64,000 nt of DNA from assembly GCF_004187715.1 (NCBI RefSeq), contig NZ_QZWF01000003.1:768029-832028 (forward strand). Reading direction: 5' to 3'. This DNA comes from Streptomyces sp. F001 (GTDB lineage Bacteria > Actinomycetota > Actinomycetes > Streptomycetales > Streptomycetaceae). Position numbers and translations under genes: made by a program. Under the pieces are notes generated by a model. That model did no database searches. It worked only from the letters and a program-made list of their open reading frames with translations, and was not told the origin of the DNA. Shown one piece after another: positions 19,403-28,368 of the stretch. Each line of letters starts with the position of its first letter. Position 1 is the stretch's first letter.

Positions 19403-19553
19403 GTCATCGAACGTACCTGGTCTCGGAGGTCCGCGTGCCGGGCCCGGGGTTGCGGGCCCGGCTTTGCGGCCGAGCTGTGACATCCCTTACGGGGAGCACC
19501 GCGGGATACCGGGGCCGGCCCCTAAGGGGCGTCCCTCAGGGGCAGTTGGCCGG

Positions 19554-20990
19554 TCACTGCAGAATGCCCTGGCCCAGTCGCGGGTAGCCGGTCGCCGGCA
19601 CGCCCACCGACGCCGGTCCCCAGCTCGTGGCGCCCTTCGTCGTCACGCCCGACGACGACCCGCGCAGGCTCCATATGCCGCCGTCCGCGTCGTTCTCGCC
19701 GTCGGCGCCGGCGAACAGGTCCGCGCGGCCGTCGCCGTTGACGTCGGTGAGGCGGACCGTCCAGCCGAAGCGGTCGGAGGCCTCTGCGGTGCCGGGGACA
19801 CCGGCGGTGTTCTGGGTGATGGACTGGGCGCCGGTCGTGGTCAGGCCGCCCGGCGCGCCCCGCAGCACGGTGACGCTGCCGGCGAGCTTCGCGGTGCCGA
19901 TGGTCTCGAAGTTGGCGGAGACCGCCAGGTCGGCGTAGCCGTCGCCGTTGATGTCGTCGACGGAGAGCCAGTGCCCGAACCAGTCGTCCGGCTCGTCGGC
20001 GCCCGGCACTCCCGGCGTGTCCTGGGTGATGGTCTGGGCGGGCTGGGTGCGGGTGCCGCTGCTGCTGCCGAGGTACACGTTGACGGAGCCGCCGTCGCCC
20101 TCCTGGACGGAGCCGGGGGGCGCGCCGGTGACGACGTCGTCGTAGCCGTCGCCGTTGAGGTCGCCCACGGCGGCGGCCGTCTGCCAGCTGTCGCTGGCCA
20201 GCACGGTCTGGCGGGTGAGGCCGGACGCGGCGCCGAGGTAGATGTGGGTGGCGTCGTAGTAGGTGTACGGCTCCTCGCGCAGGTACGTGCCGGTGAGGAC
20301 GAGGTCGTCGGTGCCGTCGCCGTTGACGTCACCGGAGGTGAGTGCCTCGGCGCCGTGCACGATGCCCGGGTAGAGGTCGGCGGTGAGCTTGTCGCGGGAG
20401 GCGGGGGCGACGTTCTTGCCGATGCCCCGGTGGATCCAGATGTCCTTGCCGTCGCTGCCGACGGCGAGCTCGGGCCGGCCGTCCCCGTCGAAGTCGCCGA
20501 CGGCCAGGGACATGCCGTAGGAGTCGTGCGCGGAGCGGGCCGGGTCGGCGATCGACTGGCCGCCCGACAGACCGCTGCGGCCGCCCCAGACGACCACGAC
20601 CGCGCCGCCGTCCTTGTCGCCGTCGACGTCCTCGTCCTCGGTGCCGATCACCAGGTCGGCGTAGCCGTCGTTGTTGAGGTCGCCGGAGGTGAGCCGCTTG
20701 CCGAAGTTGTCCTCCGTCTCGGCGGAGCCGGGGATGCCCGCGGTGTTCTGCGAGATCACCGTGCGGCGGGTGGTGCTGAGGCCGGAGGACGAGCCGTACT
20801 GGACGACGACGGCGCCGGCGCGGGTCACGCCGCCGACGGTGGCGTACGGCGCGGCGGTCACCAGGTCGCGGTAGCCGTCGCCGTTGAAGTCGTGCGTGCC
20901 GGGCGGGTGCGGCGGAGGCGGGGTGGTGGGCAGGGCGGTGAGCAGGCCGGTGGTGAGGGTGGCGGCCAGGAGGAGGGTGCGCTTGCGCAT
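19554..20990 (-). CDS. Secreted FG-GAP/VCBS repeat protein 1 (integrin-alpha-like)
   Basis: A 478-residue exported protein: signal peptide MRKRTLLLAATLTTGLLTAL, then about seven FG-GAP repeats, each with a calcium-loop motif such as DFNGDGYRDL, DLNNDGYADL, DFDGDGRPEL, DVNGDGTDDL and DLNGDGYDDV. These repeats build a seven-bladed beta-propeller that binds Ca2+ and often ligands or glycans outside the cell. There is no catalytic domain and no sortase or lipobox signal, so it is probably secreted. It is the last of four tandem paralogues on this strand. Confidence 0.9.
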   Translation of the reverse strand: MRKRTLLLAATLTTGLLTALPTTPPPPHPPGTHDFNGDGYRDLVTAAPYATVGGVTRAGAVVVQYGSSSGLSTTRRTVISQNTAGIPGSAETEDNFGKRLTSGDLNNDGYADLVIGTEDEDVDGDKDGGAVVVVWGGRSGLSGGQSIADPARSAHDSYGMSLAVGDFDGDGRPELAVGSDGKDIWIHRGIGKNVAPASRDKLTADLYPGIVHGAEALTSGDVNGDGTDDLVLTGTYLREEPYTYYDATHIYLGAASGLTRQTVLASDSWQTAAAVGDLNGDGYDDVVTGAPPGSVQEGDGGSVNVYLGSSSGTRTQPAQTITQDTPGVPGADEPDDWFGHWLSVDDINGDGYADLAVSANFETIGTAKLAGSVTVLRGAPGGLTTTGAQSITQNTAGVPGTAEASDRFGWTVRLTDVNGDGRADLFAGADGENDADGGIWSLRGSSSGVTTKGATSWGPASVGVPATGYPRLGQGILQ

Positions 20991-21093
20991 CGGGGTCCGT
21001 TCGGGAAGGTCGGAACAGAGAAGTCGGACCGGACTCCAGCAGGACGAAGGCTGCCGCCGTCGGGGTCCGTTCCGAGAAGTCGGGGAGAGGCGC

Positions 21094-22425
21094 TCAGTCG
21101 GCGAAGGAGCCGCCGAACTCCGGGAGGACGAAGGCGCCGGTCGTCGTCGTGCCGCCCGAAGCGCCGCGCAGTACCAGGGAGGTGCCGGCCGCGCCGATGC
21201 CGAGGTCGGCCTTGCCGTCCTTGGTCACATCGCGCAGGCGCAGGGTGTAGCCGAAGGACATGTAAGCGTCGGCGGGGCCGGTCACGGTCTGCGGGATCCA
21301 GGAGGAGCGCAGGCCGGACAGGCCGCCGGAGCCGCCGCGGAAGAGGTGCACCCCGCCCTGGTCCTCGTTGCCGCTGACGTCCTCGTGCGGGACGCCGACC
21401 GCGAGGTCCGCGTAGCCGTCGCCGTTGGCGTCACCGGCCGAGACGGCGTAGCCGAAGTTGTCGCCCTTCTCGCGGCTGCCGGAGACACCGGAGCTGGCCT
21501 GGTTGTAGGTGTGCGAGCCGCTCGGGCCCGCGGACGTGCCGCGCCAGACGGTGAGCGAACCGATGCCGTCGTTGGCGTCGGGCCTGCCGAGGGCGATGTC
21601 GCCGTAGCCGTCCTTGTCGAAGTCGCCGATCGCCGCGCTCCCGGCGGCGACCGTCTTGGAAGCGCCCGACGTCAGGCCGCCCGAGGCGCCCTTGAGGAAC
21701 CAGACCCGCTCGACCGGCTGGTTGTCGATGAACTGCTCGCCGAGGATGACGAGGTCGGTCTTCCCGTCGCCGTTGACCTTGCCGGCCGCGAGGCCGTACG
21801 AGTACCAGCCCGCGCCCTCCTTGTCGATCTCGCTGACGCTGCCGGTCGTACCGGACTTGCTGAACGAGCCGCGGTACAGCCAGGTCTCGTCGCCGCCGAC
21901 CACCGCGAGGTCGGGCGAGCCGTCCCCGGTGAAGTCGCCGGTGGCGAGGTCGCCGCCGAAGTGGCTCTGCGCGCCCGACTTCGGGGCCACGTTGGTGCCG
22001 CCGGACAGGCCGGACGCCGAGCCCCAGACGATGGTCACCGAGCCGCGGTACTGCTGGCTGCCGACGTGCTCGGTCGGGTTGCCGACGACCAGGTCCGCGT
22101 AGCCGTCCTTGTTGAGGTCGGCGCTGGCCAGGGACTCGCCGAACTGGTCGTCCTCCTCGCCGGTGCCGGGGATGCCGGCGCTGTCCTGGTGGATGAACTG
22201 GGTGCGCGTGCCGGGGCCGCTCGCGGTGCCGTAGACGACGGTGACGGTACCGCCGGTGCGGTCGACGTCGTTGTGGCCGCCGTACGCCAGGTCGCGGTGG
22301 CCGTCGCCGTTGAAGTCGTCGTAGTGCTTGGCCACGGCCGCTGAGGCGGGGGCGGTGAGGAACAGCGGGGTGACCCCGGTCGCGAGGAGGGTCGCGGCGA
22401 GTGCGGCGGCGGTGCGTCGGGTCAT
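21094..22425 (-). CDS. Secreted FG-GAP/VCBS repeat protein 2
   Basis: A 443-residue paralogue of the neighbouring proteins. The signal peptide ends near PASAAVA (about residue 32). The repeats carry DFNGDGHRDL, DLNKDGYADL, DFTGDGSPDL, KVNGDGKTDL, DFDKDGYGDI and DANGDGYADL, that is the Asp-x-Asp/Asn-x-Asp-Gly Ca2+ loops of a seven-bladed propeller. No other domain is visible. It starts at ATG 22425 and is separated from the next paralogue by only 28 bp, so the two are probably co-transcribed. Confidence 0.9.
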   Translation of the reverse strand: MTRRTAAALAATLLATGVTPLFLTAPASAAVAKHYDDFNGDGHRDLAYGGHNDVDRTGGTVTVVYGTASGPGTRTQFIHQDSAGIPGTGEEDDQFGESLASADLNKDGYADLVVGNPTEHVGSQQYRGSVTIVWGSASGLSGGTNVAPKSGAQSHFGGDLATGDFTGDGSPDLAVVGGDETWLYRGSFSKSGTTGSVSEIDKEGAGWYSYGLAAGKVNGDGKTDLVILGEQFIDNQPVERVWFLKGASGGLTSGASKTVAAGSAAIGDFDKDGYGDIALGRPDANDGIGSLTVWRGTSAGPSGSHTYNQASSGVSGSREKGDNFGYAVSAGDANGDGYADLAVGVPHEDVSGNEDQGGVHLFRGGSGGLSGLRSSWIPQTVTGPADAYMSFGYTLRLRDVTKDGKADLGIGAAGTSLVLRGASGGTTTTGAFVLPEFGGSFAD

Positions 22426-22453
22426 GACGGAGTCTCCTGACGGTGTCGGTACG

Positions 22454-23874
22454 TCACTTGGCGAGGTCCCAGCCGAAAGTGGCGCCGCCCTTGAGGCCGG
22501 CGCCGGCGGCGGTGAGGGACTTGGCGCCGGTGGTGGTCAGGCCGGAGGCGGTGCCGCGCAGGTAGGTGACGGAACCGTTCTGGTTCTCGTAGCCCGCGCC
22601 GGTGACCAGGTCGGCCTTGCCGGTCTTGTCGAGGTCGAGCAGCCGGACGGACATGCCGAAGGCGTCGCCGCTCTCGGCGGTGCCGGGCACGCCCGCGGTG
22701 TCCTGGGTGTACGACTTGGCGCCGGTCGTGGTCAGACCGGTGGCCGAGCCGAACAGGACGGTCACCGAGCCGGCGTCACGGGCCGAGCCGAGGTCCTCGC
22801 CCCAGGCGCCCACCACGACATCGGCGTACTTGTCGCCGTTGATGTCGCCGACGTCGACGGCGGAGCCGAACAGGTCGGCCTCCTCGTCCGCGCCGGGCAC
22901 GCCCGGGGTGTCCTGGTGGACGACGGTCGGCGTCTGCTGGGGGTCGGGGCCGTCGGGGCCGCCGTACCAGACGGTGATGCGGCCGCCCTTGAGGCTGTGC
23001 GGGCCGGCGTAGTCGCCGAGGACGAGGTCGCCGTAGCCGTCGCCGTTGATGTCGCCGGTGGCGCCGAGGGCGCCGTCGGCGTTCGGGAGGCCGACCATGG
23101 CGTAGTCGGACTCGGGGTGGTCGTCCCAGCCGCCGGGGTCGTGCCGGAAGTAACGGATGTCCCCGCCCGGGTCGTTGTCGTGCGCGAACGGGTACACGCG
23201 CTCGGCCGCCCGGTCACCGGTCAGATCGCCCGCGATGACCTCGTACGTCGTGCCCAGCTCGTAGACGCCGGTGTGGCTGAGCGGGGTGCCGGTGCGGGTG
23301 AAGGGGCCGCGGTAGAGGTGGGTGTGGGTCTGGCCGGTGACGGTCACGTCCGTCCTGCCGTCGCCGTCGAAGTCGCCGGTGGCGATGCCACGGGAGTAGC
23401 CGCCCCACTCGGCGAGCTCCTCCGCCGAGGGCTGTGGCAGGGCCGAGCCGCCGGTCAGGCCGGACGCGCCGCCCCAGAGGACGGTGGCGCTGCCGACGCC
23501 CTGGCGGTCGCCGATGCTCTCGAACTCGGCGCCCACGACCAGGTCGGCGTAGCCGTCGGCGTTCAGGTCACCGGCGGCGAGGCTCGCGCCGAAACGGTCG
23601 TCGGACTCGGCGGTGCCGGGGACGCCGGTGGAGTTCTGGGTGATCACGGTCTTCTTGGCGGACGGCACACCCGAGGCCGAGCCGTACAACACGACCACGG
23701 CACCGGCGCCGCTCGCGGAGCCGACGTCGGCGCCCATCGCGCCGATGGCGATGTCCCGGTAGCCGTCGCCGTTGAAGTCGCTCGCCAGCCCGGAGGGGCT
23801 GCGACGGCGGGGGTGGTGGGCAGGGCGGTGAGCACGCCGGTGGTGAGGGCGGCGGCGATCACGAGAGTGCGCAA
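22454..23874 (-). CDS. Secreted FG-GAP/VCBS repeat protein 3 (frameshift after signal peptide)
   Basis: The mature part (DFNGDGYRDIAIG onward) is an FG-GAP propeller like its neighbours, with DLNADGYADL, DFDGDGRTDV, DINGDGYGDL and DINGDKYADV. The signal peptide TLVIAAALTTGVLTALP, preceded by a TTG start at 23874 with a CTGGAG site, is in another frame. One extra base near 23791-23800 (in the GCCCCTCC run of the minus strand) would join them. The N-terminus is very similar to protein 1. It is either a sequencing error or a recent inactivation that blocks export. Confidence 0.8.
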
Positions 23875-23892
23875 GACGTGACTCCAGTAGGG

Positions 23893-23917
23893 GGGCCCGC
23901 ACGGTGTGTGCGGGCCC
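23893..23917 (-). terminator. Hairpin between FG-GAP genes 4 and 3
   Basis: GGGCCCGCAC and GTGCGGGCCC around a 5-base loop, immediately downstream of FG-GAP gene 4. A perfect 10-bp stem likely to terminate or attenuate transcription into gene 3. Confidence 0.65.
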
Positions 23918-23936
23918 GGTGCGGTGTTACGGCTGA

Positions 23937-25445
23937 TCAGTCGGCGAAGTTCGCGCCGAAGTACGGCTTGCCGGTCGTCACGACGCCCGTCCAGTGCGGG
24001 GCGACGGAGTCGGCGCCGGTCGTGGTGATCTTCGAGCCGTTGGACGGCAGGAAGGTGACCAGCCCGTTGCCGTCGTTCTCGGCGGAGCCCGCGAGGAGGT
24101 CGGCCTTGCCGTCGCCGGTGACGTCGTCGAGCTTGACGTCGATGCCGAACATGTCGTTGTCCTCGTTGGTGCCGGGCACGTCCGCGGTGTCCTGGGAGAA
24201 GGACTGGGCGCCCGAGGCGGTGTTCAGGCCGTTCGCCGTGCCGTAGAGGATCGTGACCGCACCGGTGTCGACGTCGTCGCCGATGTTCTCTCCGGCGACG
24301 CCGATCGCGAGGTCGAGGAAGCCGTCGCCGTTGACGTCGCCGAGGTCGAGCTCGTAGCCGAAGTAGTCGTTGCCCTCGGCGGTGCCGGGGACGTTGTTGG
24401 TGTCCTGGGTGATGCCGGTGGCGGCGGTGGTGAGGGGGCCGCCGTCCGAGCCGTAGGTGACCCAGACCTTGCCGCCGTGGCCGGAGTCCGGGAACGAGGT
24501 GCCGTCGCTGGCCTTGGTGTTCCAGTAGGCGCCGCTGACGACATCGCCGTAGCCGTCGTGGTCGATGTCGCCGATCGCGGTGATCACGCCGGGCTTGAGG
24601 GGCTCGGCACCGGAGACGTTCAGGCCGCCCGAGCCGCCGGGGATGAAGTAGTTGCGGTTCCAGCCGTAGTCGGTCTCGGTTTCGTAGCCGTCGACCACCA
24701 GGTCGGTCTCCGGGCCGCCGTTGATGTTGCCGGCGGTCAGGTTCATGGGGCCGCCCACCTCGCTGCCGTCCATGATCGGGGGCTTGATCGTGTACCGGCC
24801 GCCCGGCGCGCCGGAGGAGTCGAAGCCGCCCTTGAGGACGTGGATGGTGCCGGTGTTGCTGCCGACGGCCAGGTCGGCCTTGCCGTCGCCGTCGAAGTCG
24901 CCGGCGGCGAGGGTCTTGCCCCAGAAGTCGTGCGCGGACCGGGCCGGGTCGGCGACGACGGAGCCGCCTTGGAGGCCGGAGGCCGAGCCCCACAGGATGG
25001 TGACCATGCCGCCGTCGGTGTCGCCGTCGATGTCCTCGCCCGGGGCGCTGACGGCGAGGTCGTCGTAGCCGTCGCCGTTGAAGTCGGCGTAGGCGGAGTC
25101 CCGGCCGAAGGAGTCGCCGGCCTCGGCGCCGCCGGGGATGCCGTTGGAGTTCTGGCTGATGGTGGAGTTCGGAGTGGCGGGCTCCAGGTCGCCGGAGTGG
25201 GTGCCGTCCGACACGCCGGCGGGGGTGCCGTAGAGGGCGACGATCTGGCCGGCGTTCTTCTTGGCGTTCACATAGGCGCCGTCGGCGGAGAAGGCGACGT
25301 CGCCGACCCCGTCGCCGTTGAAGTCGGCCTTGGCGACGGCGGTGGAGTCCGCGGCCGTCGCGGTGGCGGCCGTGAAGGTGAGCAGTCCGCCCGTCAGAGC
25401 AGCGGCGGTGGCCGTCGCGAGGGCGAGTCGCAGGGTGTGCTGCAT
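23937..25445 (-). CDS. Secreted FG-GAP/VCBS repeat protein 4
   Basis: A 502-residue protein, the first of the four in transcription order. A signal peptide (MQHTLRLALATATAAALTGG, cleavage near TATAA) is followed by FG-GAP repeats with DFNGDGVGDV, DFNGDGYDDL, DFDGDGKADL, DIDHDGYGDV and DVNGDGFLDL. It is the most divergent of the set in its N-terminal blades and ends YFGANFAD, close to the GGSFAD end of protein 2. Likely an extracellular Ca2+-binding propeller with an unknown ligand. Confidence 0.9.
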   Translation of the reverse strand: MQHTLRLALATATAAALTGGLLTFTAATATAADSTAVAKADFNGDGVGDVAFSADGAYVNAKKNAGQIVALYGTPAGVSDGTHSGDLEPATPNSTISQNSNGIPGGAEAGDSFGRDSAYADFNGDGYDDLAVSAPGEDIDGDTDGGMVTILWGSASGLQGGSVVADPARSAHDFWGKTLAAGDFDGDGKADLAVGSNTGTIHVLKGGFDSSGAPGGRYTIKPPIMDGSEVGGPMNLTAGNINGGPETDLVVDGYETETDYGWNRNYFIPGGSGGLNVSGAEPLKPGVITAIGDIDHDGYGDVVSGAYWNTKASDGTSFPDSGHGGKVWVTYGSDGGPLTTAATGITQDTNNVPGTAEGNDYFGYELDLGDVNGDGFLDLAIGVAGENIGDDVDTGAVTILYGTANGLNTASGAQSFSQDTADVPGTNEDNDMFGIDVKLDDVTGDGKADLLAGSAENDGNGLVTFLPSNGSKITTTGADSVAPHWTGVVTTGKPYFGANFAD

Positions 25446-25630
25446 GCGGGGTCTCCTGCTGCATGCGGGGATGCCTGGCGGGCATCCGCAGTCAATGGGG
25501 TGCGGACCGTCCGTGTTTGCCGGGAGTTCTCGTCGGGTTCACATGACGGTCGGCGATCAAGAGACCGGTGTGGGCGGGCAAGGGTTGTACGTGAGTTCGG
25601 TAACTCTTGGGGAACGGGGCCCGTGAACGG

Positions 25631-25666
25631 CGACGCTCCCACGCCGGGAGCGGCGTGGGAGCGTCG
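25631..25666. terminator. Hairpin terminator
   Basis: A 15-bp perfect stem (CGACGCTCCCACGCC and its complement) with a 6-base loop, just downstream of the Fe-S oxidoreductase gene on the minus strand. Confidence 0.75.
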
Positions 25667-25685
25667 GCCGTGGGGATCGGGTCGG

Positions 25686-27953
25686 TTACTTCACCGGCTC
25701 CGGTTCCGATTCCGTCTCCGCGTCCGACGAACCCTCCGGGGCGGCCGGCGTCTTCACGGAGTCCAGCAGCAGCTGGGCGACGTCGACGACCTGGATGGAC
25801 TCCTTCGCCTGGCCGTCGTTCTTCTTGCCGTTGACCGAGTCGGTCAGCATCACCAGGCAGAACGGGCACGCCGTCGACACGATGTCGGGGCTGAGCGACA
25901 GGGCCTCGTCGACACGCTCGTTGTTGATGCGCTTGCCGATCCGCTCCTCCATCCACATCCGTGCACCACCGGCGCCGCAGCAGAAGCCGCGCTCCTTGTG
26001 GCGGTGCATCTCCTGCTGGCGCAGGCCGGGAACGGCGGTCATGATCTCGCGCGGGGGCGTGTAGATCTTGTTGTGGCGGCCCAGGTAGCAGGGGTCGTGG
26101 TACGTGATGAGGCCCTCGACCGGGGTGACCGGGATCAGCTTGCCCTCGTCGATGAGGTGCTGGAGCAGCTGGGTGTGGTGGATCACCTCGTAGTCGCCGC
26201 CGAGCTGCGGGTACTCGTTGCCGAGGGTGTTGAGGCAGTGGGGGCACGTCGCGACGATCTTCTTCGCCGACTTCGGCTTCCGGGTCGACTCGTCCTCGTC
26301 GTCCTCGCCGAACGCCATGTTCAGCGCCGCCACGTTCTCCATGCCGAGCTCCTGGAACAGCGGCTCGTTGCCGAGGCGCCGTGCCGAGTCACCCGTGCAC
26401 TTCTCGTCCCCGCCCATGATCGCGAACTTCACGCCCGCCATGTGGAGGAGTTCCGCGAAGGCCTTCGTGGTCTTCTTGGCGCGGTCCTCGAGGGCGCCCG
26501 CGCAGCCGACCCAGTACAGGTACTCGACCTCGGACAGGTCCTCGATGTCCTTGCCGACGACCGGCACCTCGAAGTCGACTTCCTTCGTCCACTCCAGGCG
26601 CTGCTTCTTGGCCAGGCCCCAGGGGTTGCCCTTCTTCTCCAGGTTCTTGAGCATCGTGCCCGCCTCGGACGGGAACGCGCTCTCGATCATCACCTGGTAG
26701 CGGCGCATGTCGACGATGTGGTCGATGTGCTCGATGTCGACCGGGCACTGCTCGACGCAGGCGCCGCAGGTGGTGCAGGACCACAGCACGTCCGGGTCGA
26801 TGACGCCGTTCTCCTCGACGGTGCCGATCAGCGGACGCTCGGCCTCGGCGAGAGCGGCGGCCGGGACGTCCTTCAGCTGCTCCTCGGACGCCTTCTCCTC
26901 GCCCTCCATCGTCTTGCCGCCGCCGGCCAGCAGGTACGGCGCCTTGGCGTGCGCGTGGTCCCGCAGCGACATGATCAGCAGCTTCGGGGAGAGCGGCTTG
27001 CCGGTGTTCCAGGCCGGGCACTGCGACTGGCAGCGGCCGCACTCGGTGCAGGTGGAGAAGTCCAGCAGGCCCTTCCAGGAGAACTGCTCGACCTGGCTGA
27101 CACCGAAGACGTCGTCCTCGCCGGGGTCGGTGAAGTCGATCGGCTTGCCGCCGGAGGTCATCGGCAGCAGCGCGCCGAGTGAGGTCTCACCGGTGGCGTT
27201 GCGCTTGAACCAGATGTTCGGGAAGCCCAGGAAGCGGTGCCAGGCCACACCCATGTCGGTCTTCAGTGAGACCACGATCATCCAGGTGAAGGAGGCCGCG
27301 ATCTTCAGGCCGGCGAAGAAGTAGGTGAGATTCTGGAGCGTGGAGACGTCCATGCCCTCCAGCCAGTGCACCACCGGGTACGAGATGAAGAACGAGGCCT
27401 CGTAGCTGTCCACGTGGTGCTGCGCGCCCTCCAGCGCGTGCAGCATGAAGATGCAGACACCGACGATGAGGATGATCGTCTCGACGAAGTAGGCCTGGCC
27501 GGTGTTGGAGCCCGCGAAGCGGGACTTGCGGCCCGCCTTGCCCGGCCGGGACAGCTGCCGGATGACGACCAGCGTCGCGATGCCGACCACTGTCATGGTG
27601 CCGATGAACTCGACATAGACGTTGTACGGCGCCCAGTCGCCGATGATCGGCAGGATCCAGTCGGCCTTGAAGAGCTGGCCGAAGGCGTTGACGATCGTCA
27701 GCAGCAGCGTGTAGAAGCCGATCGCGACGAACCAGTGCGCGATACCGACGATGCCCCAGCGGTTCATCCGGGTGTGCCCCAGGAACTCCTTCACCAGGGT
27801 GACGGTGCGCTGGTAGGGGTCGTTGGTCCGGGACCCGGCGGGCACGGGCTGGCCGAGCCGCATGAAGTTGAAGATCTGGAGGAGGGCGCGGCCGAACAGC
27901 GCCACGCCGACCACGATCAGGACCAGCGACACGATGATCGCGGCGAGTTGCAT
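25686..27953 (-). CDS. EtfD-like membrane Fe-S oxidoreductase
   Basis: A 755-residue protein with an N-terminal membrane part of about five to six helices (residues 1-260), resembling the cytochrome-b-type subunit of nitrate/heterodisulfide reductases. Two 4Fe-4S clusters follow (CTECGRCQSQCP and CTTCGACVEQCP), then two cysteine-rich CCG domains, the second with GFCCGAGG. The order matches mycobacterial EtfD (Rv0338c), which passes electrons from ETF, reduced by acyl-CoA dehydrogenases, to the quinone pool. The tail is acidic. A TTAC-N6-GTAA palindrome in the promoter region suggests control by a TetR-type regulator. It is transcribed as a single gene. Confidence 0.85.
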   Translation of the reverse strand: MQLAAIIVSLVLIVVGVALFGRALLQIFNFMRLGQPVPAGSRTNDPYQRTVTLVKEFLGHTRMNRWGIVGIAHWFVAIGFYTLLLTIVNAFGQLFKADWILPIIGDWAPYNVYVEFIGTMTVVGIATLVVIRQLSRPGKAGRKSRFAGSNTGQAYFVETIILIVGVCIFMLHALEGAQHHVDSYEASFFISYPVVHWLEGMDVSTLQNLTYFFAGLKIAASFTWMIVVSLKTDMGVAWHRFLGFPNIWFKRNATGETSLGALLPMTSGGKPIDFTDPGEDDVFGVSQVEQFSWKGLLDFSTCTECGRCQSQCPAWNTGKPLSPKLLIMSLRDHAHAKAPYLLAGGGKTMEGEEKASEEQLKDVPAAALAEAERPLIGTVEENGVIDPDVLWSCTTCGACVEQCPVDIEHIDHIVDMRRYQVMIESAFPSEAGTMLKNLEKKGNPWGLAKKQRLEWTKEVDFEVPVVGKDIEDLSEVEYLYWVGCAGALEDRAKKTTKAFAELLHMAGVKFAIMGGDEKCTGDSARRLGNEPLFQELGMENVAALNMAFGEDDEDESTRKPKSAKKIVATCPHCLNTLGNEYPQLGGDYEVIHHTQLLQHLIDEGKLIPVTPVEGLITYHDPCYLGRHNKIYTPPREIMTAVPGLRQQEMHRHKERGFCCGAGGARMWMEERIGKRINNERVDEALSLSPDIVSTACPFCLVMLTDSVNGKKNDGQAKESIQVVDVAQLLLDSVKTPAAPEGSSDAETESEPEPVK

Positions 27954-27991
27954 TGGGGGCTCCTCGGGCCTGCGAGGGGGAGATCTGTTGA

Positions 27992-28005
27992 TTACTAAGC
28001 GGTAA
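27992..28005. promoter_or_regulatory. TTAC-N6-GTAA palindrome upstream of the EtfD-like gene
   Basis: A 14-bp palindrome with TTAC and GTAA arms, about 40 bp before the start codon and so over the likely promoter. Such sites are typical of TetR-family repressors; a fatty-acid-oxidation regulator is the attractive guess given the gene. Confidence 0.4.
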
Positions 28006-28276
28006 CTTATGCAGTCCGTCTGAGACTACCCATTTCCTCGGTCGCACTGTAGCCAGGGGCTCGGTGATCTGCGTCGCTGAGGCGTACCTGACCGTAGGGG
28101 GCATGGCGTGCCGGGCTGATCCCAGTATTTCTCACACATCGTGACATTCCGCTTAGCTTGGGGCTGTGCTCTGTGCGGCTGCGGGTCAGAGTCGCCGGAC
28201 GGGTGAACGCAACCTCGGTCCGCCCCGCTGCGTCTCTGCAGGTCACCGGGCAGTTGCGCGTAAGGAACGGATAAGA

Positions 28277-28297
28277 GTTGAGTCTGCCTGACTCAGG
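28277..28297. promoter_or_regulatory. Upstream HAIR-like element (HspR operator)
   Basis: GTTGAGT-N7-ACTCAGG, matching the HAIR consensus CTTGAGT-N7-ACTCAAG at 12 of 14 arm positions, 52 bp upstream of the perfect copy. Multiple HAIR sites before dnaK are known in S. coelicolor. Confidence 0.7.
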
Positions 28298-28328
28298 TCT
28301 GTTGACCCAGCGGCAGGCGTCATGCACA

Positions 28329-28349
28329 CTTGAGTCCGTTCCACTCAAG
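28329..28349. promoter_or_regulatory. Perfect HAIR element (HspR operator) before dnaK
   Basis: CTTGAGT-N7-ACTCAAG, a perfect match to the HspR-associated inverted repeat, ending 19 bp before the dnaK ATG. HspR, encoded by the last gene of the operon, represses here with DnaK as co-repressor in Streptomyces. Confidence 0.92.
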
Positions 28350-28368
28350 TCAGCTGGAGGAATCAACC

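Larger units (their letters stand above)
27954..28368. other. Divergent intergenic region between the EtfD-like gene and dnaK
   Basis: 415 bp holding the promoter of the Fe-S protein gene on one side (operator at 27992) and the dnaK promoter with two HspR sites on the other (28277-28297 and 28329-28349). The middle shows no coding frame and no RNA gene that I recognise. Confidence 0.6.

Noticed and set aside
19554..25445. Repetitive DNA in the FG-GAP genes as a CRISPR or satellite array
   Set aside because: The repeats follow codons for Ca2+ loops with variable spacing; no constant repeat-spacer pattern.
23994..27182. 1062-residue plus-strand ORF across FG-GAP 4 and the Fe-S protein
   Set aside because: It spans two unrelated minus-strand genes and their gap; low-complexity Val/Gly/Ala translation is a codon-bias artefact.
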